This document shows positions 6,947 to 13,343 of a DNA stretch of 64,000 nucleotides, piece after piece. A program made the position numbers and the translations under genes. A model generated the notes under the pieces. It was given only the letters and a program-made list of their open reading frames with translations. It did not search any database and had not been told where the DNA came from. The DNA is from a virus. Within the stretch, counting starts at the first letter, position 1, and every line of letters starts with the position of its first letter. The DNA is taken from positions 62,001 through 126,000 of IMG/VR virus record IMGVR_UViG_3300037452_000118; one strand, given 5' to 3'.

Positions 6947-7021
6947 GGCCGTCTAGCTTAACGGCAGAGCCCGCGCCTCATAAGCGCAGTGATGCGAGTT
7001 CGACTCTCGCGGCGGCTACCA
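6947..7021 (+). tRNA. tRNA with CAT anticodon (elongator Met or Ile2)
   Basis: Anticodon loop CTCATAA on CGCGC/GCGCA; acceptor GGCCGTC/GGCGGCT pairs at position 1, so it is not the initiator. Sequence alone does not separate elongator Met from lysidine-modified Ile. Confidence 0.8.
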
Positions 7022-7031
7022 GGAGGCGGCC

Positions 7032-7358
7032 ATGCGCTGCATCGTCAAATACGAGCATCCGAAAAGATTGCTCCGCGTCTACGTGCACGGCGCGCCTCAT
7101 CGGCGCGTCCATCGCGAAGTGCTCAAACGCTACCGCGAGGAATTGTGGAAGGCGGCGCAGGCTGCGGGCATCACGGCGGCGATGACCCATCAAATAACTT
7201 TGTCGGCGACGTTCATCGACCCGACGGGACCGGACTTGGACAACCTCATCACGGCGCTGTTTCAGGCGCTGGACGGCAAATGCGGGAAAGGTCCGACGAT
7301 CTTGAAAGACGACAAACAGATCGTCTACATCGAAAAAACTGGGATCATCTTCCCTTAG
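7032..7358 (+). CDS. RusA-like Holliday junction resolvase inside the tRNA cluster
   Basis: 108 residues. The region GPDLDNLITALFQALDGK followed by LKDDKQIVYIEK matches the RusA pattern, in which acidic residues of the PDxDN and DDxQ motifs bind the catalytic metal. RusA enzymes cut four-way junctions in recombination and packaging. An AGGAGG ribosome site lies just before the ATG. The stop TAG (7356-7358) falls inside the 5' acceptor of the following tRNA-Arg, a 10-base overlap, so the mRNA is lost if that tRNA is matured from the same transcript. Confidence 0.82.
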   Translation: MRCIVKYEHPKRLLRVYVHGAPHRRVHREVLKRYREELWKAAQAAGITAAMTHQITLSATFIDPTGPDLDNLITALFQALDGKCGKGPTILKDDKQIVYIEKTGIIFP

Positions 7359-7425
7359 CTCATTTGGACAGAGCACCCGGTTCCGAACCGGGAGGTACGG
7401 TGTTCGAATCACCGAGGGAAGGCCA
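7349..7425 (+). tRNA. tRNA-Arg(CCG)
   Basis: Anticodon loop TTCCGAA on CCCGG/CCGGG; acceptor CTTCCCT/AGGGAAG; GCCA end. Its first ten bases are also the 3' end of the RusA-like gene. Confidence 0.87.
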
Positions 7426-7429
7426 ACAT

Positions 7430-7514
7430 GGATGGTTTGCCGGCGGCCCGGCGGCGAGTTTTGAAAACTCGTAGCACCGAAAGGTGTGGCGATCGACACG
7501 TCAACCATCCGCCA
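7430..7514 (+). tRNA. tRNA-Ser(TGA)
   Basis: Anticodon loop TTTGAAA on CGAGT/ACTCG; acceptor GGATGGT/ACCATCC; long class II variable arm; GCCA end. Confidence 0.88.
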
Positions 7515-7518
7515 ATAC

Positions 7519-7604
7519 GGAAGGCTAACCGAACAGGGTTCGGCGTCGCCTGGAAAGCGCACGGCTCGGCAACGAGTGGAGATCGTGTCTTCAGCCTTCC
7601 GCCA
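7519..7604 (+). tRNA. tRNA-Ser(GGA)
   Basis: Anticodon loop CTGGAAA; acceptor GGAAGGC/GCCTTCC; long variable arm; GCCA end. Confidence 0.87.
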
Positions 7605-7608
7605 TTAC

Positions 7609-7698
7609 GGAAAGTCAACGCGGCGAGTGCCGCGCGCCCGTTCGAAGCGGGATGGAACGCGCATAGCGTTTGGGGATCAAGACCTCGGCTTTCCGCCA
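7609..7698 (+). tRNA. tRNA-Ser(CGA)
   Basis: Anticodon loop TTCGAAG; acceptor GGAAAGT/GCTTTCC; long variable arm; GCCA end. Confidence 0.85.
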
Positions 7699-7702
7699 TT
7701 GA

Positions 7703-7776
7703 CGCGCGATGGAGGAGGAGTTCCTTGCTAGGCTCATAACCTGGAGACGTCGGTGCAAGTCCGGCTCGCGCAACCA
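7703..7776 (+). tRNA. Initiator-type tRNA-fMet(CAT)
   Basis: Acceptor CGCGCGA/TCGCGCA leaves an unpaired C1-A72, the hallmark that directs formylation of bacterial initiator tRNA. Anticodon loop CTCATAA on CTAGG/CCTGG; only two of the three usual G-C pairs of the initiator anticodon stem are kept. ACCA end. Phage-encoded initiator tRNAs are uncommon. Confidence 0.82.
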
Positions 7777-7781
7777 ACTAA

Positions 7782-7868
7782 GGGCAAGTATGCAAGAGGC
7801 CAAAGCAGCGGCGCTGTAAACGCCGTCCCGAAAGGGTTCGCAGGTTCGAATCCGTGCCTTGCCCACCA
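7782..7868 (+). tRNA. tRNA-Tyr(GTA)
   Basis: Anticodon loop CTGTAAA on CGGCG/CGCCG; acceptor GGGCAAG/CTTGCCC; class II variable arm (TCCCGAAAGGG); ACCA end. Confidence 0.88.
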
Positions 7869-7869
7869 T

Positions 7870-7943
7870 GCGGACAAAGGATTACGGCAGTCTCCCTCGT
7901 TGCCAACGAGGTGGCGGGAGTTCGACTCTCCCTGTCCGTACCA
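7870..7943 (+). tRNA. tRNA-Gly(GCC)
   Basis: Anticodon loop TTGCCAA on CCTCG/CGAGG; acceptor GCGGACA/TGTCCGT; ACCA end. Confidence 0.88.
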
Positions 7944-7945
7944 AC

Positions 7946-8021
7946 GCCCACTAAGCTAATCTGGTGAAAGCGTCTGCCTGAAGAGCAGAAGAGCGTGGCT
8001 CGAAACCACGAGTGGGCACCA
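7946..8021 (+). tRNA. tRNA-Phe(GAA)
   Basis: Anticodon loop CTGAAGA on TCTGC/GCAGA; acceptor GCCCACT/AGTGGGC; T loop CTCGAAA; ACCA end. Confidence 0.88.
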
Positions 8022-8025
8022 ATCT

Positions 8026-8097
8026 GGGCCGGGCGTCGGGACGCAGTGATGCCTTGCAAGCAACGCGTTGGGAGTTCAACTCTCCCTCGGTCCACCA
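8026..8097 (+). tRNA. tRNA-Ala(TGC)
   Basis: Anticodon loop CTTGCAA on an imperfect 4-of-5 stem; acceptor GGGCCGG/TCGGTCC with G-U pairs; ACCA end. It is the only alanine tRNA seen. Confidence 0.78.
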
Positions 8098-8104
8098 ATT
8101 TTAT

Positions 8105-8178
8105 TCCCCTCTCGTTCAACGGTAGGACACCTGACTGTTAATCAGAGAATTGTGGTTCGATTCCACGGAGGGGAGCCA
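8105..8178 (+). tRNA. tRNA-Asn(GTT)
   Basis: Anticodon loop CTGTTAA on CCTGA/TCAGA; acceptor TCCCCTC/GAGGGGA; GCCA end. Confidence 0.88.
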
Positions 8179-8181
8179 ATT

Positions 8182-8256
8182 GCCGCCATCGTCTAGTGGC
8201 TAGGATATTTGGTTCTCAACCAAATGAAGCGGGGTCGGAACCCGCTGGCGGCTCCA
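8182..8256 (+). tRNA. tRNA-Glu(CTC)
   Basis: Anticodon loop TTCTCAA on TTTGG/CCAAA; acceptor GCCGCCA/TGGCGGC; T loop GTCGGAA; TCCA end. Confidence 0.86.
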
Positions 8257-8262
8257 TTTTAC

Positions 8263-8339
8263 GGTGGGCGTAGCTCAATCGGTAGAGCACCAGATTGTGA
8301 ATCTGGTGGCCACGGGTTCGATCCCCGTCGCTCACCCCA
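8263..8339 (+). tRNA. tRNA-His(GTG)
   Basis: Anticodon loop TTGTGAA on CCAGA/TCTGG. The extra G-1 (8263) faces C73, the identity element of histidine tRNA. CCA encoded. Confidence 0.9.
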
Positions 8340-8340
8340 A

Positions 8341-8417
8341 GGTCCCATAGCTCAACTGGACAGAGTGCCAGATTACGAATCTGGGAGATCGGGGTTCGAA
8401 TCCTCGTGGGATCGCCA
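8341..8417 (+). tRNA. tRNA-Arg(ACG)
   Basis: Anticodon loop TTACGAA on CCAGA/TCTGG; acceptor GGTCCCA/TGGGATC; GCCA end. Confidence 0.88.
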
Positions 8418-8422
8418 TTTAA

Positions 8423-8499
8423 CAGGGAGTGGGAAAGTCTGGTAATCCGCTTGCCTTGGAAGCAAGAGATCGCGGGATCGAAGCCCGCCTCCCTGACCA
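8423..8499 (+). tRNA. tRNA-Pro(TGG)
   Basis: Anticodon loop CTTGGAA on CTTGC/GCAAG; acceptor CAGGGAG/CTCCCTG; T loop ATCGAAG; ACCA end. Confidence 0.88.
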
Positions 8500-8502
8500 A
8501 TT

Positions 8503-8576
8503 GCCCCTTTCGCTCAATGGTAGGGCGCTGCGCTCTGAACGCAGATACGGTGGTTCGATTCCATCAAGGGGTGCCA
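8503..8576 (+). tRNA. tRNA-Gln(CTG)
   Basis: Anticodon loop CTCTGAA on CTGCG/CGCAG; acceptor GCCCCTT/AAGGGGT; GCCA end. Confidence 0.88.
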
Positions 8577-8580
8577 TGAT

Positions 8581-8655
8581 GTTGCAGTGCCGAGAGTGGC
8601 TATCGGCCGGTCTGCAAAACCGAGAACGCGAGTTCGATCCTCGCCTGCAACTCCA
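8581..8655 (+). tRNA. tRNA-Cys(GCA)
   Basis: Anticodon loop CTGCAAA on a CGGT/ACCG stem; acceptor GTTGCAG/CTGCAAC; TCCA end (U73, typical of cysteine). Confidence 0.88.
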
Positions 8656-8659
8656 TCTT

Positions 8660-8735
8660 GCGCTCGTAGCTCAGTGGACAGAGCGGCCGGTTTCTACCCG
8701 GTTGGTCCGGGGTTCGAATCCTCGCGAGCGCGCCA
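8660..8735 (+). tRNA. tRNA-Arg(TCT)
   Basis: Anticodon loop TTTCTAC; acceptor GCGCTCG/CGAGCGC; GCCA end. Confidence 0.88.
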
Positions 8736-8736
8736 C

Positions 8737-8813
8737 GGTCACGTAGCTCAATTGGACAGAGCCGCAGTTTCCTAAACTGCCGTGTGGGGGTTCGAGTCCT
8801 CCCGTGATCGCCA
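8737..8813 (+). tRNA. tRNA-Arg(CCT)
   Basis: Anticodon loop TTCCTAA on GCAGT/ACTGC; acceptor GGTCACG/CGTGATC; GCCA end. Confidence 0.88.
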
Positions 8814-8818
8814 TTTTT

Positions 8819-8902
8819 GGAGAGTTAATTCGGCAGGGACCGAACGCGGTTTGCTAAACCGTTGGTGCCGCAAGGCATGGGAATCGTGCTCTCAACTCTC
8901 CG
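8819..8902 (+). tRNA. tRNA-Ser(GCT), no encoded CCA
   Basis: Anticodon loop TTGCTAA on GCGGT/ACCGT; acceptor GGAGAGT/ACTCTCC; long variable arm. The next tRNA begins one base after the discriminator, so there is no room for CCA. Confidence 0.82.
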
Positions 8903-8903
8903 C

Positions 8904-8977
8904 GCGGGTATGGTATATAGGCTGTGCCCAAGGCTTCCAACCTTGTGAACGGAGTTCGAGTCTCCGTGCCCGCACCA
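8904..8977 (+). tRNA. tRNA-Gly(TCC)
   Basis: Anticodon loop CTTCCAA on CAAGG/CCTTG; acceptor GCGGGTA/TGCCCGC; ACCA end. Confidence 0.88.
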
Positions 8978-8983
8978 AATAAC

Positions 8984-9058
8984 GGCCCCTTAGTTTACTG
9001 GCTAGAATCTCCGGCCTTCACCCGGAAGGAAGCGGATCGAAACCGCTAGGGGCTGCCA
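8984..9058 (+). tRNA. tRNA-Glu(TTC)
   Basis: Anticodon loop CCTTCAC on TCCGG/CCGGA, with C33; acceptor GGCCCCT/AGGGGCT; T loop ATCGAAA; GCCA end. Confidence 0.82.
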
Positions 9059-9062
9059 AAAT

Positions 9063-9136
9063 AGCCGGTTCGTTCAACGGTAGGACGTGGGACTTTGAAT
9101 CCCACTATGAGGGTTCGATTCCTTCACCGGCTGCCA
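9063..9136 (+). tRNA. tRNA-Gln(TTG)
   Basis: Anticodon loop CTTTGAA on TGGGA/TCCCA; acceptor AGCCGGT/ACCGGCT; GCCA end. Confidence 0.88.
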
Positions 9137-9137
9137 T

Positions 9138-9211
9138 GGCGGCAGAGCGCTGGGTCTCAGCGGTTCCTCATAAGGACCGTGTGCGCGGATCGTCACCGCG
9201 GGCCGCTACCA
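9138..9211 (+). tRNA. tRNA with CAT anticodon (elongator Met or Ile2)
   Basis: Anticodon loop CTCATAA on GGTTC/GGACC; acceptor GGCGGCA/GGCCGCT with an A-G mismatch at 7-66; T loop ATCGTCA; ACCA end. One of the two non-initiator CAT tRNAs may be the AUA-reading isoleucine tRNA. Confidence 0.75.
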
Positions 9212-9214
9212 AAT

Positions 9215-9289
9215 ACGGGTGTAAGATAACGGTAGTCGGCAGGTCTCCAAAACCTTGCAGTCCGGGTTCAAATCCTGGCACCCGTGCCA
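9215..9289 (+). tRNA. tRNA-Trp(CCA)
   Basis: Anticodon loop CTCCAAA on an AGGT/ACCT stem; acceptor ACGGGTG/CACCCGT; GCCA end. Last tRNA of the cluster. Confidence 0.87.
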
Positions 9290-9376
9290 TTCCTTTCTGG
9301 ACGTTTACTGCCTGCTTCATTTCTGGCGATAGGCTGGTGACGGGAATCGCGGGGCGTGCTAAACGCCTTCCCGGCC

Positions 9377-9607
9377 ATGCAGATCATCCCCAGCGGCTGC
9401 GCGTCCCCCGGCGTCGTCCTCTCGATCGCCGCGCTGGCGCCGTACTCGTTCTGGACGCGCAACGAGATGATAGGGTCGAGCAACGAGGAGATGCTGGCGG
9501 TCATGCTCAACCAGGTGCCCGCGGCGCGGATCGCCGAGATCAACGCCGCGCACGCCGCCGCGCTGAACCGGCTCGCCGGGATGCCGGTCGAGGGGAGGCC
9601 GTCGTGA
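9377..9607 (+). CDS. Hypothetical small head-region protein
   Basis: 76 residues from ATG 9377 (MQIIPSGCASPGVVLSIAAL). A GTG at 9356 is also in frame. The body is alpha-helical and alanine-rich. It ends 4 bases inside the next gene. The family is not recognised; it is possibly an internal head protein, judged only from position. Confidence 0.6.
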   Translation: MQIIPSGCASPGVVLSIAALAPYSFWTRNEMIGSSNEEMLAVMLNQVPAARIAEINAAHAAALNRLAGMPVEGRPS

Positions 9608-9801
9608 GCGCGCTGGTCCCGAAGACGGCGGCGCGGCGCAGGATGCTGATGGGCACCGCGATCTACCACGCCGGCGCCGCCCCGCACCTCTTCGGCACGA
9701 TCCCGCGGGCGGTCGTCGTCCCGGAGGGGACGCCGGAGCGCGTCGTCGAGAGGCTCAGCAAGGCTCAGATCAAGGCGGCGCGGAAAGAGGAGAAGCGGTG
9801 A
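9604..9801 (+). CDS. Hypothetical small basic protein
   Basis: 65 residues from GTG 9604, overlapping the upstream stop by 4 bases and sharing its stop codon with the start of the protease gene. The C-terminus is rich in Lys and Arg (KAQIKAARKEEKR). The function is unknown. Confidence 0.6.
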   Translation: MSALVPKTAARRRMLMGTAIYHAGAAPHLFGTIPRAVVVPEGTPERVVERLSKAQIKAARKEEKR

Positions 9802-11912
9802 TGCAGCCGGCGATGAGCACTTCGGCGAGCAGCGGCTTCCCTGCCGGCGCCAGGCAGGCCGACGACATGACGCCGGAGGGCTGGGCCGGCCTGATCGGCG
9901 GGCTGATGGAGTTCCTGGGCGAGGAGGTCAAGGAGCCGGAGCACGCCGCGGACGCGCAGCCGCACGGCGCCGGCGTCGCCTTCGTAACCCCGGAGGGGCA
10001 CGCTCTGTTCCTGAAGAGGTCGGCCGCAGGGGACCACCCCAACGAATTTTGTTTTCCAGGCGGCGGCGTCGAGCCCGGCGAGAACGCCGTCGAGGCGGCG
10101 CGCCGCGAGGGCGCGGAGGAGACCGGCCACCCGACCGATGGCGAGCTGCAGCCGATCGACCGCCGCAGCACCGCTGGCGTCGACTTCATGACCTTCGCCC
10201 ATCCGGTCGACGAGAAGTTCGAGCCGAAGCTCAACGGCGAGCACACCGAGCACGTCTGGGCGCCGCTCGACTCGCCGCCGTCCCCGCTGCACCCCGGCGT
10301 CGAGGCGACGCTCAAGGGCGCCGACGACTCGATGCCGGTCAAGGGCGGCAAGCAGAGCCCGTTCGACCCCGGCACCGACCCCGAGGTCAGCCTGGACGAC
10401 GAGTACCGCCGCGACGCGAAGGGCGAGTTCGCCAGCGCGGGCGAGGAGTCCGGCTCCGGCACCTCCCGCCGCGAGAGGGAGGACGGGGAGGGCCGCGGCC
10501 GGCGCCTCGACAAGGGCCGCGAGGGCGGCTCCGGCTGGTCCGAGCAGGACCTCGCCGACTACGCCGACGAGAAGCCGGAGGATGTTGCCGCCGCCGACGC
10601 GGCGAAGGAAGCGGAGCACACCGCGACGATCAAGTTCAACGGCGACTTCGACATGGCGGGGCTGCTCAAGCACCTGCACCACCTCGGCGCCATCGGCGCG
10701 TCGCGGGCGGTGGACGCGATAGACGCCGACGACAAGCCGGTCCACTTCGGCTGGGACGGCGACGGCGCCGACAAGATCGTCGAGGCGCAGATCGACGGGA
10801 AGGACGTCCTCGCCGGCGACGAGGCGATCGACGGCATCGAGGTCGATGCTACGCACGACGGCCCGTGGATGTCGTGCATGTCCAAGGACCGGCGCCGGAT
10901 GTACCGCAACAAGAATGTGCCGGCCCAAGCGGACGTCGACGGCAAGTCGGTGCCGGTCGACCCCATCCTGGCCCGCCACGAGAAGGCGGAGGTCGTCGAG
11001 CTTGAGCGGCTGCTCGCGGAGTTCAAGGAGAAGAACGGCCGCGAGCCGGACGAGGAGGAGCGCAAGGCGCTCTACCTCAAGGCCCACAAGGCGAAGGGCA
11101 CGCCGGCGGAACGGGACTTCGTCGAGCAGACCTACGGCCCCGGCTTCTGGACGAAGTGGTCGGCGTGGTGCCGCGGCGAGGAGGCCAAGGTCGAGAAGAT
11201 GCCGGTGACCAACGCGCCGGCCGACGCCGATGTCAAGCCGATCCCGCACGGGCACGGCGACCTCGAGGCCGAGGACGCCGCGTGGGACGCCGCGATCGAC
11301 ATCGCGACGGACTGGGCGCTGCGCATGGCGCTGGACCGCGAATCGGTGCGCTCGATCGACCACGACGGCCGCCTCCACATCGAGGTCGCCAACATCTGCA
11401 AGGCGAACGTCTGCCCGTACAAGGGCGACGAGATCCCGGGATGGGAGGAGCTCGGCCTCGACCCTGACAAGATCTACCGGCTGCTGCGCGACCCCGAGGA
11501 GCTGGAGAAGGCGCTGCCCTCGGCGAACAGCCTCCAGATCCTCAAGCGCCACGTCCCGGTTAACGCGGACGACCACCAGCCGTGGGAGACCGTCGGCGCG
11601 ACGGGGAGCACGGCGACGTGGGTCGCCCCTTGCATCCAGAACAGCCTCGTCATCTGGGCGCAGGACGCCATCGACGACATCGAATCGGACGCGAAGCGCG
11701 AGCTGTCGCCGGGCTACCACTACAGGCCGGACATGACGCCGGGCTCCTACCAGGGCGAGGCGCACGACGGCGTCATGCGCGAGATCAAGTTCAACCACCT
11801 CGCGCTCGTCGAGACCGGCAGGCAGGGCGACGACGTCGTGATCGGCGACACCGACGAGGTGCTGTGGGCGATCGCGGAGCGCGCCATCACGGAATTTTTG
11901 CAGGATGTCTGA
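9801..11912 (+). CDS. NUDIX hydrolase fused to a DUF2213 prohead-protease-like domain
   Basis: About 703 residues. Residues 87-109 form a complete NUDIX box (GGGVEPGE..., REGAEETG), preceded by a fitting beta strand, so the N-terminal 170 residues are probably a nucleotide-diphosphate hydrolase. A charged low-complexity linker (about 195-245) and a middle alpha-rich part follow. From about 513 to 690 the sequence matches the DUF2213 family (NVCPYKGDEIPG, LSPGYHYRPDM, then NHLALVETGR), regarded as the prohead maturation protease of many myophages. ATG 9801 shares its A with the upstream TGA; GTG 9798 is an alternative. The C-terminal part usual for this family is absent here and appears instead as the gene at 12219. 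Confidence 0.85.
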   Translation: MQPAMSTSASSGFPAGARQADDMTPEGWAGLIGGLMEFLGEEVKEPEHAADAQPHGAGVAFVTPEGHALFLKRSAAGDHPNEFCFPGGGVEPGENAVEAARREGAEETGHPTDGELQPIDRRSTAGVDFMTFAHPVDEKFEPKLNGEHTEHVWAPLDSPPSPLHPGVEATLKGADDSMPVKGGKQSPFDPGTDPEVSLDDEYRRDAKGEFASAGEESGSGTSRREREDGEGRGRRLDKGREGGSGWSEQDLADYADEKPEDVAAADAAKEAEHTATIKFNGDFDMAGLLKHLHHLGAIGASRAVDAIDADDKPVHFGWDGDGADKIVEAQIDGKDVLAGDEAIDGIEVDATHDGPWMSCMSKDRRRMYRNKNVPAQADVDGKSVPVDPILARHEKAEVVELERLLAEFKEKNGREPDEEERKALYLKAHKAKGTPAERDFVEQTYGPGFWTKWSAWCRGEEAKVEKMPVTNAPADADVKPIPHGHGDLEAEDAAWDAAIDIATDWALRMALDRESVRSIDHDGRLHIEVANICKANVCPYKGDEIPGWEELGLDPDKIYRLLRDPEELEKALPSANSLQILKRHVPVNADDHQPWETVGATGSTATWVAPCIQNSLVIWAQDAIDDIESDAKRELSPGYHYRPDMTPGSYQGEAHDGVMREIKFNHLALVETGRQGDDVVIGDTDEVLWAIAERAITEFLQDV

Positions 11913-12117
11913 AGTCGTGGTAATCGACGTGAAAACCCTGCGTTTGCGGCTGCAACTGACGCAGGAGCAGTTCGCGTTGCGCTTCGGATTCAACGTCACG
12001 ACCTTGCGCCAATGGGAGCAGGGACGCCGCTGTCCGGACAGAGCAGCTAGGGCCTTCCTCGCCGTCATCGCGCACTCCCCCGAGATCGTGAGCGACGCGC
12101 TCCGCGCGGCATCTTGA
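11905..12117 (+). CDS. XRE-type helix-turn-helix regulator
   Basis: 70 residues. The sequence KTLRLRLQLTQEQFALRFGF followed by TLRQWEQGRR is a textbook XRE/HigA-type helix-turn-helix. It overlaps the protease gene end by 8 bases. A regulator in the middle of a head operon is unusual. It might control the downstream genes through the inverted repeat at 12140-12176, or be an antitoxin relic; no toxin is adjacent. Confidence 0.82.
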   Translation: MSEVVVIDVKTLRLRLQLTQEQFALRFGFNVTTLRQWEQGRRCPDRAARAFLAVIAHSPEIVSDALRAAS

Positions 12118-12139
12118 GCGCCGCCGCCCGCGCTAATGC

Positions 12140-12176
12140 AATGACGCACTATCGAATTTAGAAAAAATGCGTCATT
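12140..12176. promoter_or_regulatory. Perfect 9-bp inverted repeat, candidate operator
   Basis: AATGACGCA (12140-12148) and TGCGTCATT (12168-12176) are separated by 19 AT-rich bases. The site lies 23 bases after the XRE gene and about 43 bases before the next gene, and the intervening AT-rich spacer could hold a promoter. Binding by the XRE protein is inferred from position only. Confidence 0.5.
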
Positions 12177-12181
12177 CATAG

Positions 12182-12200
12182 CCGAAGTCTTTTTCTTCGG
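12182..12200 (+). terminator. Hairpin CCGAAG/CTTCGG with a T-rich loop
   Basis: A 6-bp stem around the loop TCTTTTT. The U run is in the loop rather than after the stem, so termination is doubtful; it may be an RNA-processing or attenuation structure before the scaffold gene. Confidence 0.3.
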
Positions 12201-12218
12201 GATGCAGGACGCCGCCCA

Positions 12219-13334
12219 GTGACCACCAAGCTCGGTGCAGCCCTCCGCGAGAAGTTCGGCGACCCGAAGAAGTTGCTGGAGGCCCTCGGCCTCGACGAGA
12301 GCGTCCTCGACGCGCGCAAAACGGAGAGCCACATGTCGACGAAGCCGACGCGCCTTGCCTACGCGGTCCTCATGAATACCGCCCGCGCCGTCAACCCGCT
12401 CCTGGCCTTCGACGCCCAGGTCGACTACGCGCCGATCGTGGCCGGGCTGACGATGAAGAACTTCAAGGCGCGGAAACCGGAGATCGTCAAGCAGCTCGGC
12501 GCCGCGCTCAAGGGCAAGCTGGCGATCGACGAGGGCGTCACAATGGGCCACGTCGGCAAGATGCTCGACCACATCGAGAAGGAGGGCATGTCGAAGCCCG
12601 AATCGCTCGACGAGTCGGTATCGCCGGAGCAGCACGGCGCGATGGAGGCGGCCGCGCACGGCCACTCCAACCTCGGCATCCCCAAGGACGTCGGCAAGGA
12701 GTTTGCCGACGCCGACAAGGGCAAGACGTTCGACGCCGGCGGCCTGGAGAACCTCAAGGGGTTCCTGAAGTCCAAGGGCGTCAGCGACGAGGACATCGCG
12801 ACGGGCTGCGACATGATGTTCAAGAAGACCGTCGGCGACGCCGAGGCCGGCAAGGAAGACAAGGAAGAGCGCGAGAGCGCCCAGGCCGCCGTCGGCGACG
12901 AGACGCCGGAGGAGAAGGCCGCCCGAGAGAAGAAAGAGGGCGAGGACAAGGCCGCCAAGGACGCCGCCGACAAGGCCGCGCGCGACAACATGGTCACCAA
13001 GGACGAGATGAACAAGTCGATCTCCGCCGCCGTGAGGGCGTCGCGCGAGAACGACCGCCAGACCTTCGCCGCGCTGGAGGACGTCCGCCCCTACGTCGGC
13101 GAGCTCAAGGGCATGACCTTCGACAGCGCCGAGAAGGTCTACAGCCACGCGCTCAAGACGCTCGGCGTCAAGGTCGACGGCGTCCACCCGTCCGCGTTCA
13201 AGACGATCCTCGACCTGCAGCCGAAGCCCGGCGCGAGGCCGGCGCACGTCGCGCAGGACGCCGCGATCGACGCGACGGCGCGCAGCGACTTCAACACGAT
13301 GTTCCCGGGCGCGGCCCGCATCCAGGCGGGCTGA
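12219..13334 (+). CDS. Scaffold-like protein, the missing C-terminal half of a DUF2213 protein
   Basis: 371 residues from GTG 12219; ATG 12333 (MSTKPTRLAYAVL) is an alternative. Residues about 38-110 (NTARAVNPLLAFDAQVDYAP, then GLTMKNFKARKPEIV) resemble the segment that in other DUF2213 proteins follows the protease domain in the same chain. A long charged Lys/Glu/Ala-rich stretch (about 205-270) looks like scaffold coiled coil. It probably fills the prohead and is degraded by the upstream protease. Separation from the protease gene by an XRE gene is a peculiarity of this genome. Confidence 0.7.
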   Translation: MTTKLGAALREKFGDPKKLLEALGLDESVLDARKTESHMSTKPTRLAYAVLMNTARAVNPLLAFDAQVDYAPIVAGLTMKNFKARKPEIVKQLGAALKGKLAIDEGVTMGHVGKMLDHIEKEGMSKPESLDESVSPEQHGAMEAAAHGHSNLGIPKDVGKEFADADKGKTFDAGGLENLKGFLKSKGVSDEDIATGCDMMFKKTVGDAEAGKEDKEERESAQAAVGDETPEEKAAREKKEGEDKAAKDAADKAARDNMVTKDEMNKSISAAVRASRENDRQTFAALEDVRPYVGELKGMTFDSAEKVYSHALKTLGVKVDGVHPSAFKTILDLQPKPGARPAHVAQDAAIDATARSDFNTMFPGAARIQAG

Positions 13335-13343
13335 AAGGCAAAA

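Larger units (their letters stand above)
5801..9289 (+). other. Cluster of 39 tRNA genes plus one embedded coding gene
   Basis: All tRNAs are on the plus strand, mostly separated by 1-10 bases, and almost all encode CCA. Anticodons cover all 20 amino acids and include an initiator-type tRNA. Only a RusA-like gene and short spacers interrupt the array, so it probably matures from long precursors. Confidence 0.93.
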
